Assembly (NCBI GenBank): GCA_902797555.1
Contig: CADBTM010000211.1
Location: 1 to 14,748, forward strand
Direction of reading: 5' to 3'
Origin: Oscillospiraceae bacterium
GTDB lineage: Bacteria; Bacillota; Clostridia; Oscillospirales; Butyricicoccaceae
Length of the DNA stretch: 14,748 bases
The notes below the pieces were generated by a model. The model was not told the DNA's origin. It searched no databases and saw nothing but the letters and a program-made list of their open reading frames with translations. Below, piece by piece: positions 5,071 to 12,704 of this stretch; the first letter of the stretch is position 1; every line of letters starts with the position of its first letter. A program made the position numbers and the translations under genes.

Positions 5071-7721
5071 GAAAGGATCATCCCCATTGGTACCTTTCCG
5101 CCTACGGAATCGCCGTGCGCCACGGATTTGTGGGAACGGAGGAAGAGTGGCTGATGAGCCTGGTGGGTCCGGGCATAGAGCTGAGAGTGAGCGATGGCGT
5201 GCTGGAATACCGGGCGGCAGACGGATCGGGAGAATGGCAGGAGGCGGCCGATCTGAGCGAGCTGCAGACCGCGGTGGAGGCGGCCACACTCGCGCAGGCG
5301 CAGGCGGCCAAGACGGCAGCGGAAGCAGCCCAGGCGGCGGCAGAGGATGCCCAAGCGGCCGCAGAAACAGCCCAAGCAGCTGCGGAAGAGGCGCAGGAGA
5401 CGGCGGAAAGCGCCCGGAACGCGGCCGAGCTTGCACAAACCGGCGCACAAAATGCACAGCAGGGGGCTGAGCTTGCGAGGACGGCGGCGGTGAATGCCAG
5501 TGGAAATGCGCTTGGAGCGCGCACCGCGGCACAAGCGGCTGAGCGGGGCGCCCGCACGGCGGTGGTAGAGGCACAAGCGGCCAAGGCTGCAGCGGAAACC
5601 GCGCAGTCCCGGGCGGAAACGGCTGCAGCAGCGGCAGAAGACGCGCAGGAAGCGGCAGAACAAGCACTCCTGAACGCCAGAGCGGCTGTGCGCGAAGAGG
5701 AAGACCGAGCGGTGGCGAACATCGAGCTGCAGAGGGACAATGCCATTCAGGCGGTGGAGCAGCGAACCGGAGAGCTGGAGGATCACCTGTCTGCGCTGGC
5801 GACCGGAAAAGAGCAGGAGATCAACGCCCTGGCCAACCAGGTGGCGGAGATGGGAAACCAGAAGATCCAGACCATGACAGCCATCGCGGAGGATGTGGAG
5901 CAGGATGCAGAGGACGCGGAAGCAGCCAAGCAGGCAGCTCAGACGGCCGCCCAGGCCGCCCAGACGGCGCAGGCGGCGGCGGAGGCCGCGCAGGGAGCTG
6001 CGGAGGAGGCCGAGACAGCGGCGGCGGGATCTGCAGCCAGCGCCCGGGCAGATGCGGAAGCGCTGAGCGACGCCATCTGGCAACTGGACGCAAGCCGACC
6101 CCTCACCCAAGCCACCGTCAGCGGCGAGCTCGTCACCGTGGACGATGCGGCCGCCATGAATGCCATCGAGTGCATCACAACACTGGAGCCGATCCAAGCC
6201 GGAAGCGGCGACCCCAGCCCGGACAACATCCGACCTATCTCCGGGCACACCGGGGCGACGCTGGCACAGGCGAGGACGATTGCAGACCCCGCAGACTGGG
6301 ACTGGATGGGCATCGACGAGGATGTCCCCGTGGACACCTCCATCGGCCATGTGCTTACTGTGGGTGCCAAAAACATCGTCAGCTATGGCAAAATCCCCTT
6401 TGACCCCCAGCAGTATCTTTTTGCCATCACGGCAGAGAGCCTTGCGTGGCTGGGCATCTCCGGCACTGCGCTGCCCGCCGGCACTTACAACGTGACACTG
6501 GATCATGGCGCTTACAACGGAGGCACCGCAGAGGACGGCACGTTCCAGTTCACCACCACACAGCCCGTCCCTGTCGGCGGTGGCATCCGCCACAGCTACA
6601 TGGGCACATATCAGTCCTCCAACGCCGACTACGGCAAAGCCAAGGTTCTCGCCGGCACGTTCACGACCTATGACGCGGATCGAACGACTGTCATCGAAGA
6701 GGGCCTGGCTACTACCGAGGGCAGCGAGGGCACGAGCCTTGGCACGACGACCGCCAGCAATCCCAGCTACAAGGTGGGAGACTATATCAATTTTACACAG
6801 CGCCAGCAATGCGGCAGCAACCGCTGGAGCACCAGCTTCATGCGCCAGTATCTCAACTCCGATGAAGAGACGATGACCTTCACGCCTGCCACGATCTGGT
6901 CGAGACCTATGGCTACTCTGCCCGAGGGCTTCCTCCACACGCTCGATCCCAAGCTCAAGGCTGTGCTTTGCAAAGTCCGCACTCGCTATGCGCTGCCTAT
7001 CGCTGACGGGTACGGCTACGAGGACATCGAGGATCTCGTCAAGCTCGACACGATGCTGGACATTTTCGGGAGCCAGAACAACTCCATCGCGGAGGGCCCG
7101 GTGGATGCGGACGGCAACGTCACGCGCCGGACGGCCTACTCGATGTGGAAACCGCTTAATAAAAACGCAGACCGCATCAAGTATCAGGGGACTACCGCCC
7201 GCCACTGGTGGCTCGCGTCTACCTACCCGTTGAACGCCCACAACGAGCGCAGCGTGAACGCTTCTGGTGCTCTCAGCTACCACCTCGCGAACAACACGAA
7301 CGGCGTCGTCCCGAGCCTGTACATTGCGCTGGATGATTTGCACACCGCCGCCTTTGTTGACGGCGAGGGCGCCCCGCTGACGGTCTACGGCGGTACGCTG
7401 GATTGGCAAAAGGGGACGCTGACGGTGCGGCCTTATTACAGCTCTTATAACGGCGAGGCGCTGATGGGACGGTGGATATCCAGTATGGACGTGTACGCCG
7501 ACGGCACAACACCAACCAATGGGGCACAGGTGGTCGATCTTGACGGCGCGGGCACGACCTACCAGCTCACGCCCCAGCAAATCCGGCTTTTGCGCGGGAA
7601 AAACGCCCTGCGGAGCGCGGACGGCAGCACCGAGCTGACCTACTATGTGGACGATGTCATTATGCTGCAAAAGCAGATCGACGAGCTGAGAGCCGTCGTG
7701 CTGGAAAATGCAAATGGTTAA
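5067..7721 (+). CDS. Tail fibre with heptad stalk and DUF6273-like lectin head
   Basis: An 884-residue receptor-binding protein starting at GTG 5067. Residues 8-34 (YLSAYGIAVRHGFVGTEEEW) match an N-terminal virion-attachment motif frequent in Firmicutes phage fibres. Residues about 78-210 and 280-335 are alanine-rich regular heptads of the AExAQxx type, a probable trimeric coiled-coil stalk, with a normal coiled coil between. Residues about 374-400 (EPIQAGSGDPSPDNIRPISG) and 773-870 (YGGTLDWQKGTLTV, TYQLTPQQIRLL) look like two halves of one common fibre domain. Between them lies a DUF6273-like, C-type-lectin-type domain (about 570-755) with NRWSTSFMRQYLNS, YGYEDIEDL and a WWLAS...NNTNGVVPSLY end. 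That end has DGR-variable-region character. Codon use shifts towards CTC, CGC and TTC in the head, so it may have come by recombination. Fibre identity is firm; domain naming is from memory. Confidence 0.88.
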   Translation: MRKDHPHWYLSAYGIAVRHGFVGTEEEWLMSLVGPGIELRVSDGVLEYRAADGSGEWQEAADLSELQTAVEAATLAQAQAAKTAAEAAQAAAEDAQAAAETAQAAAEEAQETAESARNAAELAQTGAQNAQQGAELARTAAVNASGNALGARTAAQAAERGARTAVVEAQAAKAAAETAQSRAETAAAAAEDAQEAAEQALLNARAAVREEEDRAVANIELQRDNAIQAVEQRTGELEDHLSALATGKEQEINALANQVAEMGNQKIQTMTAIAEDVEQDAEDAEAAKQAAQTAAQAAQTAQAAAEAAQGAAEEAETAAAGSAASARADAEALSDAIWQLDASRPLTQATVSGELVTVDDAAAMNAIECITTLEPIQAGSGDPSPDNIRPISGHTGATLAQARTIADPADWDWMGIDEDVPVDTSIGHVLTVGAKNIVSYGKIPFDPQQYLFAITAESLAWLGISGTALPAGTYNVTLDHGAYNGGTAEDGTFQFTTTQPVPVGGGIRHSYMGTYQSSNADYGKAKVLAGTFTTYDADRTTVIEEGLATTEGSEGTSLGTTTASNPSYKVGDYINFTQRQQCGSNRWSTSFMRQYLNSDEETMTFTPATIWSRPMATLPEGFLHTLDPKLKAVLCKVRTRYALPIADGYGYEDIEDLVKLDTMLDIFGSQNNSIAEGPVDADGNVTRRTAYSMWKPLNKNADRIKYQGTTARHWWLASTYPLNAHNERSVNASGALSYHLANNTNGVVPSLYIALDDLHTAAFVDGEGAPLTVYGGTLDWQKGTLTVRPYYSSYNGEALMGRWISSMDVYADGTTPTNGAQVVDLDGAGTTYQLTPQQIRLLRGKNALRSADGSTELTYYVDDVIMLQKQIDELRAVVLENANG
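5298..5700 (+). repeat. Alanine-rich heptad repeat tract
   Basis: About 18 consecutive seven-codon units of the form A-E-x-A-Q-x-x occur inside the fibre gene, with a second shorter block near 5905-6060. The DNA is a degenerate mixture of GCG, GCC, GCA, GAA and CAG codons, not an identical tandem repeat. It encodes the rod of the fibre, and such tracts are prone to unit gain and loss, which would change fibre length. Confidence 0.8.
7206..7322 (+). other. Candidate DGR variable region in the fibre head
   Basis: Residues 714-752 of the fibre start with WWLAS and end with ANNTNGVVPSLY, a layout I associate with DUF6273-type DGR targets. Codons of the AAC, AGC, TAC, CAC, CTC, GCT and TCT kinds cluster exactly where a template made of AAY codons and mutated at adenines would give them. 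The 3' end (GCGAACAACACGAACGGCG) keeps four AAC/ACG codons, as in an unmutated anchor. No template repeat or reverse transcriptase is visible in the window, so activity is unproven. Confidence 0.5.
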
Positions 7722-7736
7722 AAGGAGGAAAAGACC

Positions 7737-7985
7737 ATGACCAAAAGAGAAAAACGAGTGATCGACGCATTTATCGCCTGTGTCCGATCCGGCGAATTCA
7801 CGGAGGAGTACGCCATCATTTTGATCGAGGACACCCAGCGCTACGGCTGGCTGTCTGACGCGGCAAAGGACGCTTTCTATGAGGCGCTGGAGCCGGCGCC
7901 CGATCCCGAACCCGCTCCGGAGCCCCAGCCGGAGGAGGAGATCCCCGAGGAGGGCGAGACCTCCGGCGAGATGGAGGAGGCGTAA
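7737..7985 (+). CDS. Small acidic protein before the holin
   Basis: An 82-residue protein behind AAGGAGG. Residues 1-50 (KREKRVIDAFIACVRSGEFTEEYAIILIEDTQRYGWLS) form a small helical domain I have seen as an unnamed protein between fibre and holin genes in Clostridia phages. Residues 51-82 are a Pro/Glu-rich acidic tail made of repeated PEPAPEP-like steps. There is no signal peptide or membrane segment. It lies 3 bases before the holin, which suggests co-translation and perhaps a role in virion assembly or in timing lysis, but no function can be assigned. Confidence 0.72.
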   Translation: MTKREKRVIDAFIACVRSGEFTEEYAIILIEDTQRYGWLSDAAKDAFYEALEPAPDPEPAPEPQPEEEIPEEGETSGEMEEA

Positions 7986-7988
7986 GGG

Positions 7989-8402
7989 ATGGATCGTGAG
8001 GTTTTTGTGAATTTCTTGCTGCCCGTCATCATCACCGCCCTGTCCGGTCTGGCGGGCTGGATCGGCCTGCAGCTCAAGGCCATCTACCAAAAGCACGTCA
8101 ATGACAAGACCAAGCAGGCCGTGGTGCGCACCTGCGTCAAGGCAGTGGAGCAGCTCTATCACGATATGGACGGCGCCGCAAAGCTGGAAAAGGCGGAGGA
8201 GGGCATCGTGGCCATGCTGAGCGAAAAGGGCATCCCCATCTCCAAGCTGGAGATGGACGCCCTGATCGAGGCGGTGGTGTGTGAATTCAATTACGGTTTT
8301 TCGGGCAAGGACAAGGAGCCGGAGTCCCTGCCCGAGATCGAGGCGGAGAAGGGCGAGCTGCCCGCACCGGAGTACAGCGAGGAAGAGGGTGCGTCCCTGT
8401 GA
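7989..8402 (+). CDS. Phage holin, LLH family
   Basis: A 137-residue protein with one N-terminal membrane segment (about residues 6-29, FLLPVIITALSGLAGWIGLQL) followed by a helical cytoplasmic domain (KTKQAVVRTCVKAVEQLYHDMDG, KLEKAEEGIVAMLSEKGIP) and an acidic end. The single TM segment, the VRTCVKAVEQL helix and the KxxxA/VxxxLxxKGI motif match the LLH holin family of Firmicutes phages. Holins open the inner membrane at a set time so that the endolysin can reach the wall. The gene overlaps the peptidase gene by 4 bases (GTGA), in keeping with a holin-endolysin pair. The start at ATG 7989 follows GGCGTAAGGG, a modest site, so coupling to the previous gene is likely. Confidence 0.85.
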   Translation: MDREVFVNFLLPVIITALSGLAGWIGLQLKAIYQKHVNDKTKQAVVRTCVKAVEQLYHDMDGAAKLEKAEEGIVAMLSEKGIPISKLEMDALIEAVVCEFNYGFSGKDKEPESLPEIEAEKGELPAPEYSEEEGASL

Positions 8403-9133
8403 AGGCCATGGCCTACAAGCGAATCTCCGTGCTGACGGAGACCGGCGCGGCCGACCCCAAGAGCTACATCGCCGCCGGCGACCTGTGCACCGTCGGGGCG
8501 CGGACGCTGGCGGGGCTGTGGCCGGTGACCTATCCCACCTCCAAGGGAGGCAAGACCCGCTGGGTGCGGGAGCTGCGAGGACTTTTGGTGAATCAAAATG
8601 ACTTTGCGAGCATCCCCTATCCCGCAAAGGGATATGAGAGAGCCACCGTCAAAAGCGGAGGCTGCGGCGTGTGCGCGGCGGTGATGGCGGTGGGCGCGGC
8701 CTGTGGGGTGAGCGTCAGCGTGCGGGGGATGGCGCAGTATGCACAAAGCTGGGGCGCCAGAGTGCCCGGCGGGACGGACATGCGCCGGCTCACCGACCGT
8801 CTGTGCGCCACCTTCCCGCTGCACTGCACCACCACAAGCAGCATCGGCGCCCTGCGCGCCCATCTGGCAGCCGGCGGCGTGGCCATCTGCAACGTGGCCG
8901 GGCGGGGGATGTTTTCCACCGGCGGGCATTACATGACCGTGCTGGGCGAGCTGGACGGCAAGCTGATCATCGCCGACCCGGGCTTGTACGCGGGCAAGTA
9001 TGCCACTCCCTACCGGCGCAAGTCTGTCACCGTGAGCGGCGAGCTGCTGCTGGCCAGCCCCGAGGTTCTGGACGGGGACTGCACCGGAAGATGGCCGAGG
9101 TATTACCTATTGAAGGGGGCGGGCAGCAAATGA
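8399..9133 (+). CDS. C39-like cysteine peptidase, probable endolysin
   Basis: A 244-residue protein starting at GTG 8399 (ATG 8408 is the alternative). The C-terminal two thirds resemble the peptidase C39-like family: nucleophile in GGCGVCAAV (Cys89), His177 in STGGHYMTV and Asp193 in LIIADPG, a papain-like triad in the right order. Residues about 6-65 (SYIAAGDLCTVGA, GLWPVTYPTSKGGKTRWV) look like an SH3-like beta domain that could bind the wall. There is no signal peptide, so export depends on the holin. Position just after an LLH holin supports wall lysis, by cutting peptide cross-links. The putative binding domain is N-terminal, the reverse of most Gram-positive endolysins. Catalytic class is well supported; the wall substrate is inferred. 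Confidence 0.8.
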   Translation: MKAMAYKRISVLTETGAADPKSYIAAGDLCTVGARTLAGLWPVTYPTSKGGKTRWVRELRGLLVNQNDFASIPYPAKGYERATVKSGGCGVCAAVMAVGAACGVSVSVRGMAQYAQSWGARVPGGTDMRRLTDRLCATFPLHCTTTSSIGALRAHLAAGGVAICNVAGRGMFSTGGHYMTVLGELDGKLIIADPGLYAGKYATPYRRKSVTVSGELLLASPEVLDGDCTGRWPRYYLLKGAGSK

Positions 9134-9450
9134 GCGTGTATCAGTGGATGTGCGTACTGGGGATCCCGGCGGCGCTGGCGGCCATCCTGAAGATCGGCTA
9201 CAACCAGATCAAGGGCGTGCGGCTGGGCGTGCAGGCGCTGCTGCGTGCACAGATGATCTCGGATTGGAACAAATACAGCGAGCAGGGCTGGGCACCCATC
9301 TATGCCAGGGAAAACTTTGAAAACTGTTGGCAGCAGTATCACAACCTGGGCGCAAACGGCGTGATGGACGATCTGCACAGAAAGTTTCTGGCGCTGCCCA
9401 CATCCGCGCCGGAGGGAAAGGGGAGCGGACCATGCCGGGGAACTTTATGA
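9130..9450 (+). CDS. Small membrane protein, possible second holin or antiholin
   Basis: A 106-residue protein starting at ATG 9130 and overlapping the endolysin stop (ATGA). An N-terminal membrane segment (WMCVLGIPAALAAILKIGY, about residues 6-24) is followed by KGVRLGVQALLRAQMISDWNKYSEQGWAPIYARENFENCWQQYHNLGANGVMDDLHRKF. I recognise this soluble part as conserved in small membrane proteins encoded next to lysis genes of Firmicutes phages, often annotated only as holin-like or hypothetical. One TM segment and its place in the lysis cassette suggest a second holin, antiholin or spanin-independent helper. The last residues (GSGPCRGTL) overlap the next gene and may be a chance extension. Confidence 0.74.
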   Translation: MSVYQWMCVLGIPAALAAILKIGYNQIKGVRLGVQALLRAQMISDWNKYSEQGWAPIYARENFENCWQQYHNLGANGVMDDLHRKFLALPTSAPEGKGSGPCRGTL

Positions 9451-9611
9451 CGGCGGATGCCGAAAGACGGATGGAGGAAGCCATCCGGGAGACAGACGAG
9501 AGGCTGCACCGGCTGGAGGAAGAAATGCAGTACCGGATCAATCATATCGGCGTGGAAAACTTCAGCCAGGAGGCGCTGCTGGAGCTGAAGAAATTGCTGG
9601 ACAGTATGTGA
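9432..9611 (+). CDS. 59-residue coiled-coil protein
   Basis: The gene starts at ATG 9432 behind GAAAGGGGAGCGG (about 9416-9428) and overlaps the previous gene by 19 bases. An alternative start at ATG 9447 makes a 4-base ATGA overlap and removes five residues. The protein is almost wholly a charged amphipathic helix (AERRMEEAIRETDERLHRLEEEMQYR) with a second helix (SQEALLELKKLLDSM). There is no membrane segment, Cys or His motif. It may be a small virion or lysis-control protein; no family is recognised. A longer in-frame reading from 9327 lacks a ribosome site and is rejected. Confidence 0.68.
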   Translation: MPGNFMTADAERRMEEAIRETDERLHRLEEEMQYRINHIGVENFSQEALLELKKLLDSM

Positions 9612-9625
9612 CGGAGGAATGAAAC

Positions 9626-11245
9626 ATGACGACAGAGCTTGCGCAGCTGTACAAGCGGGGAGACCTGAGGCGGAGCGTGCAGACAACCTTTGCCGGGGTG
9701 GATCGCCGGAAGGCGGCCGGGAACGGTGCGATCTATGACATGCAAAACATGTGTGCGGAGGAATGGCCGCTTTTGCAGACGCGGAGAAAGCGATACATCT
9801 ACGGGAGCGGAGGAACGGTGCAGACCATGCGAATCAGCGAAGGAGGCCTTTTTGCGGCAAATTCGCTTTGGAGGATCGTCGGGCGGCAGCTTTACAAGGG
9901 AGACAACCCCGTTGGGAGCAGCACGATGATGCGCAGCAGTGCGAAGCACACGTGGGCGGCGCTGGGGGAGAGAGTGATCATCTGCCCGGAGATGATCCTT
10001 GTGGACAGCGAAGGCAATGTGGAGCAACTGGAGTACAGCATTACGGTGGATGCTTTTTTCAAAAACAAGACCTGGGGGGAGGATCGACCGGGAAGGTGTG
10101 TCCTGGATAAGAACAACAGCCAAGACTGGGGGGACATTAACGTAGGGGATGCGGTGACGATCTCGGGATCTTCGGAGGAAGGGAACAACGTCACGGCAAT
10201 CGTTCGTGAAAAGAGACCGAGTGAGCTTCTCTTTGACGAAAACACTTTTGAGACCGTAACGACAACGGCAGAACAGATCACAGTCAAGAGAGAAGTGCCG
10301 GAAATGGACTTTATCTTTTCCCACGGAAACCGGGTGTGGGGCTGTAAGGGAGACACGATCTATTGCAGCAAGCTGGGGGATCCTTTCAACTGGAACGTCT
10401 TTGACGGTCTGAGCACGGACAGCTGGAGCGTGAGCACCGGCACGCCGGGGGACTTTACCGGATGTATTTCGTACATGGGGCATCCGATGTTTTTCAAGGA
10501 GAACAGGGTGTTCAAGGTGAATGGAACACGGCCGCAGAACTTTGAGCTGGTGGGAGAAGGCACGCTGGGTGTGAAGAAGAATAACCACTGGAGCATGGCT
10601 GTGGCGGGAGAAAGCCTGATCTATCTATCGAGAGCCGGATTCGTAGCGTGTCGGGGGAGCTATCCCGTTCCCATCGGAAAAGCGCTCCACAGAAGCTATG
10701 ATCTGGCAACCGGAGGATCGGACGGCGTGCGGTACGTCGTGTCTGCACGGTATCAGGATGAAACCTGGACAAACAGGTGGGAGCTGTTATCCTATGAGAC
10801 CGGAGCATGGCACAAGGAGGACAGCCCGATGATCACCGCAATCGCCTGGAAGGATGGACTGTGGATGGCGGACTGGACAAATGAGAGACTGCTTTTGGCG
10901 GGAGGCACCCCGAACGTGCCGAGCGGTATGCTGACAGAAGGCGACGTGGAGAGCAGCGTCACCTTTGGAGACTGGGAGTGGGGGAGCTTTGACTCCAAGC
11001 ACGTCACGCGCCTGTGGATCCGGGCGGAGGCGGAGACAACCGCCACGCTGACGGCGGAGATCCGCTATGACGGTGGAACGTGGGAGGAGGCGGACAGCTG
11101 GACGCTGGGCGAAAAGAGCAGCCGATATCTCACCGTGCCCATCCGGAGATGCGATCATTATGCCCTGCGGCTGAGCGCGGACAAGGCGTGGACGTTGTAC
11201 GCGGTCGGGCAGGAGTTTTTGGACGGAAGCGAGAGGAGGAGATGA
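9626..11245 (+). CDS. Tail nozzle-like beta-propeller protein
   Basis: A 539-residue protein with strong beta character and no membrane segment. The N-terminus has GNGAIYDMQNMCAEEWPLLQTRRK (about residues 32-56), which follows the 'L-x-DMxNL ... YPxLxxR' pattern common at the start of short-tail tube/nozzle proteins. Residues 229-310 read FIFSHGNRVWGCKGDTIYCSKLG, DSWSVSTGTPGDFTGC, GHPMFFKENRVFKVNG, a blade-like repeat of the propeller type, followed by FLS-like YLSRAGFVAC. The last 120 residues are a beta-sandwich-like domain. In podoviruses this protein closes the tail below the adaptor. It begins 14 bases after the previous stop with GGAGGAATGAAAC. The nozzle assignment is by pattern and operon position, not by a proven match; a receptor-binding or tail-hub role is the main alternative. 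Confidence 0.66.
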   Translation: MTTELAQLYKRGDLRRSVQTTFAGVDRRKAAGNGAIYDMQNMCAEEWPLLQTRRKRYIYGSGGTVQTMRISEGGLFAANSLWRIVGRQLYKGDNPVGSSTMMRSSAKHTWAALGERVIICPEMILVDSEGNVEQLEYSITVDAFFKNKTWGEDRPGRCVLDKNNSQDWGDINVGDAVTISGSSEEGNNVTAIVREKRPSELLFDENTFETVTTTAEQITVKREVPEMDFIFSHGNRVWGCKGDTIYCSKLGDPFNWNVFDGLSTDSWSVSTGTPGDFTGCISYMGHPMFFKENRVFKVNGTRPQNFELVGEGTLGVKKNNHWSMAVAGESLIYLSRAGFVACRGSYPVPIGKALHRSYDLATGGSDGVRYVVSARYQDETWTNRWELLSYETGAWHKEDSPMITAIAWKDGLWMADWTNERLLLAGGTPNVPSGMLTEGDVESSVTFGDWEWGSFDSKHVTRLWIRAEAETTATLTAEIRYDGGTWEEADSWTLGEKSSRYLTVPIRRCDHYALRLSADKAWTLYAVGQEFLDGSERRR

Positions 11246-11246
11246 C

Positions 11247-12692
11247 ATGCCGTTTTATTCGGGAGGACTGACCAGGAGACGGCCGGAGGATCCGGAGAAC
11301 GAAGAGTTGGTGCAGGCGTCGCGTGAGCCGGTAACCTATGAAAAGCCTGTGCAGCCGGTGACCTATGAGACCCAGGACTATCGTCCGGGGGCAGACGGCG
11401 TCTATATGAGCGAGGACGATCTGCGCAAGCTGGACGGATATAAAAGCCAATGGAGGGCGGCCAGAGCGGCAGGAGACGAGGCAGGCCAGCGGGCAGCCCA
11501 TGACGCGGCGGAGCAGCTGCGGGCGAGCTATGGCTATAGCGGCGGTGCGGACGGCAGCGACTATGTTCGGACACCGGCCACAAAGCAATTTACCTATGCC
11601 TCTGCCCCGCAGTATATCTCCAGCTATCAGGATCAGATCGACAAGTGGGCACAGCAGATCCTGAACCGGGAGCCCTTTGAATATGATCCGAAAAGCGATC
11701 CCCGATATGCAGCCTACAAAAAAGAGTATGCCCGAGAGGGCAGACGAGCAGCGGAGGACGTGATGGGACAGTATGCCGCCATGACGGGCGGCATGCCCTC
11801 CACGGCGGCGATGACGGCGGCGGCTCAGGCGGGAAACTATTATGCTGCGCAGATGGCGGACAAGATCCCGGAGCTCTATCAGCTGGCGTATGATATGTAC
11901 CTCCGGGAGGGGGACGATCAGCTGCAGCGGCTTGATATGCTGCGGGGGCTGGAGAGCGACAGCTACAGCAGATACCTCAACGAGCTGGGACAGTACAACA
12001 CCGACCGGGGATTTGCCTATGGACAATTTGCCGACGACCGGAACCTGAGATATCAGCAGGGGCGGGATCAGATCACGGACGAGAGATATGCGGACGAGCT
12101 GGCCTACAGCAGAGACAACGACGCCTATCAGCGGCAGCTGGCGGCGGCGCAGCTGGCCGCACAGTACGGAGATTACAGCGGCCTGCGGGCGCTGGGGATC
12201 GAGCCGGATCTGCAGACACTGCGGAAAAGCTCTTCGGGGAGCAGCGGCAGAAGCGGAGGATCTTCGTCGGGCGGCGGCGGAAGCAGCGCGAACGACGCAA
12301 GCGAAGGACTGGATTATGAAGGGCTGTTTGCAGCGGCAAAGGAGAGCGGAAATCCGCAGAGCTTTTTGGGGCAGAAGGCGAACTACCAGAAGTATGGTTT
12401 CAGCAGCAGCGGCGGCCTTTGGGCGGATTATCAACGATGGGCGGAAGCACAGGAGACGGCGGAGCAGGAGCAGGAGGAGCTGAACAACCTGCGCTTTGAA
12501 AACCGCACGGAGGCGAGAGACTGGCTGCTGCACAAGGGCGTGGCGAGAGAGTATGCCGGACGTTTCTGGGATAAGCAGGACTGGGCGCAGAACAAGAAGG
12601 ATCACCCGACCTCGGCGGAAGCACAGTATGAAACCTATCAGGATTATCTGGCGGATTATGCACGATACCTGTTGGATGCTTACGGAACATAA
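11247..12692 (+). CDS. Probable internal virion / DNA-ejection protein
   Basis: A 481-residue, Ala-, Gln-, Tyr- and Glu-rich helical protein one base after the nozzle gene. Residues 29-41 contain PVTYE twice; residues 52-105 hold MSEDDLRKLDGY ... LRASYGYSGGADGS, a recurrent phage motif. Residues about 145-265 (FEYDPKSDPRYAAYKKEY, GQYAAMTGGMPSTAAMTAAAQAGNYYAAQMADKIPELYQ, LGQYNTDRGFAYGQF) are a conserved block known to me from unnamed Firmicutes phage proteins beside tail genes; the Gly/Ala face may insert into membranes. A Ser/Gly linker (residues 328-348) separates a C-terminal domain of about 130 residues. No signal peptide is seen. Size, composition and place after the nozzle fit a protein packed in the head and ejected with DNA. 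This role is inferred. Confidence 0.6.
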   Translation: MPFYSGGLTRRRPEDPENEELVQASREPVTYEKPVQPVTYETQDYRPGADGVYMSEDDLRKLDGYKSQWRAARAAGDEAGQRAAHDAAEQLRASYGYSGGADGSDYVRTPATKQFTYASAPQYISSYQDQIDKWAQQILNREPFEYDPKSDPRYAAYKKEYAREGRRAAEDVMGQYAAMTGGMPSTAAMTAAAQAGNYYAAQMADKIPELYQLAYDMYLREGDDQLQRLDMLRGLESDSYSRYLNELGQYNTDRGFAYGQFADDRNLRYQQGRDQITDERYADELAYSRDNDAYQRQLAAAQLAAQYGDYSGLRALGIEPDLQTLRKSSSGSSGRSGGSSSGGGGSSANDASEGLDYEGLFAAAKESGNPQSFLGQKANYQKYGFSSSGGLWADYQRWAEAQETAEQEQEELNNLRFENRTEARDWLLHKGVAREYAGRFWDKQDWAQNKKDHPTSAEAQYETYQDYLADYARYLLDAYGT

Positions 12693-12704
12693 GGAGGCGA
12701 AAGC

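Noticed and set aside
3169..5667. An 832-codon open frame on the - strand opposite the capsid
   Set aside because: It is a compositional shadow of capsid and fibre genes; the product is low in complexity and Pro/Leu-rich.
5298..6060. Possible CRISPR-like or tandem DNA repeat
   Set aside because: The periodicity is seven codons at protein level with variable DNA sequence and no spacers; it is a coiled-coil stalk.
8281..8601. A 106-codon + strand frame overlapping holin and endolysin
   Set aside because: It is an Arg-rich shadow frame with no domain; the two real genes account for the region.
5016..8627. A 1203-codon open frame on the - strand opposite the fibre
   Set aside because: The Ala/Gln/Glu codons of the stalk give stop-free antisense. 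It spans several real genes, with no ribosome site or domain.
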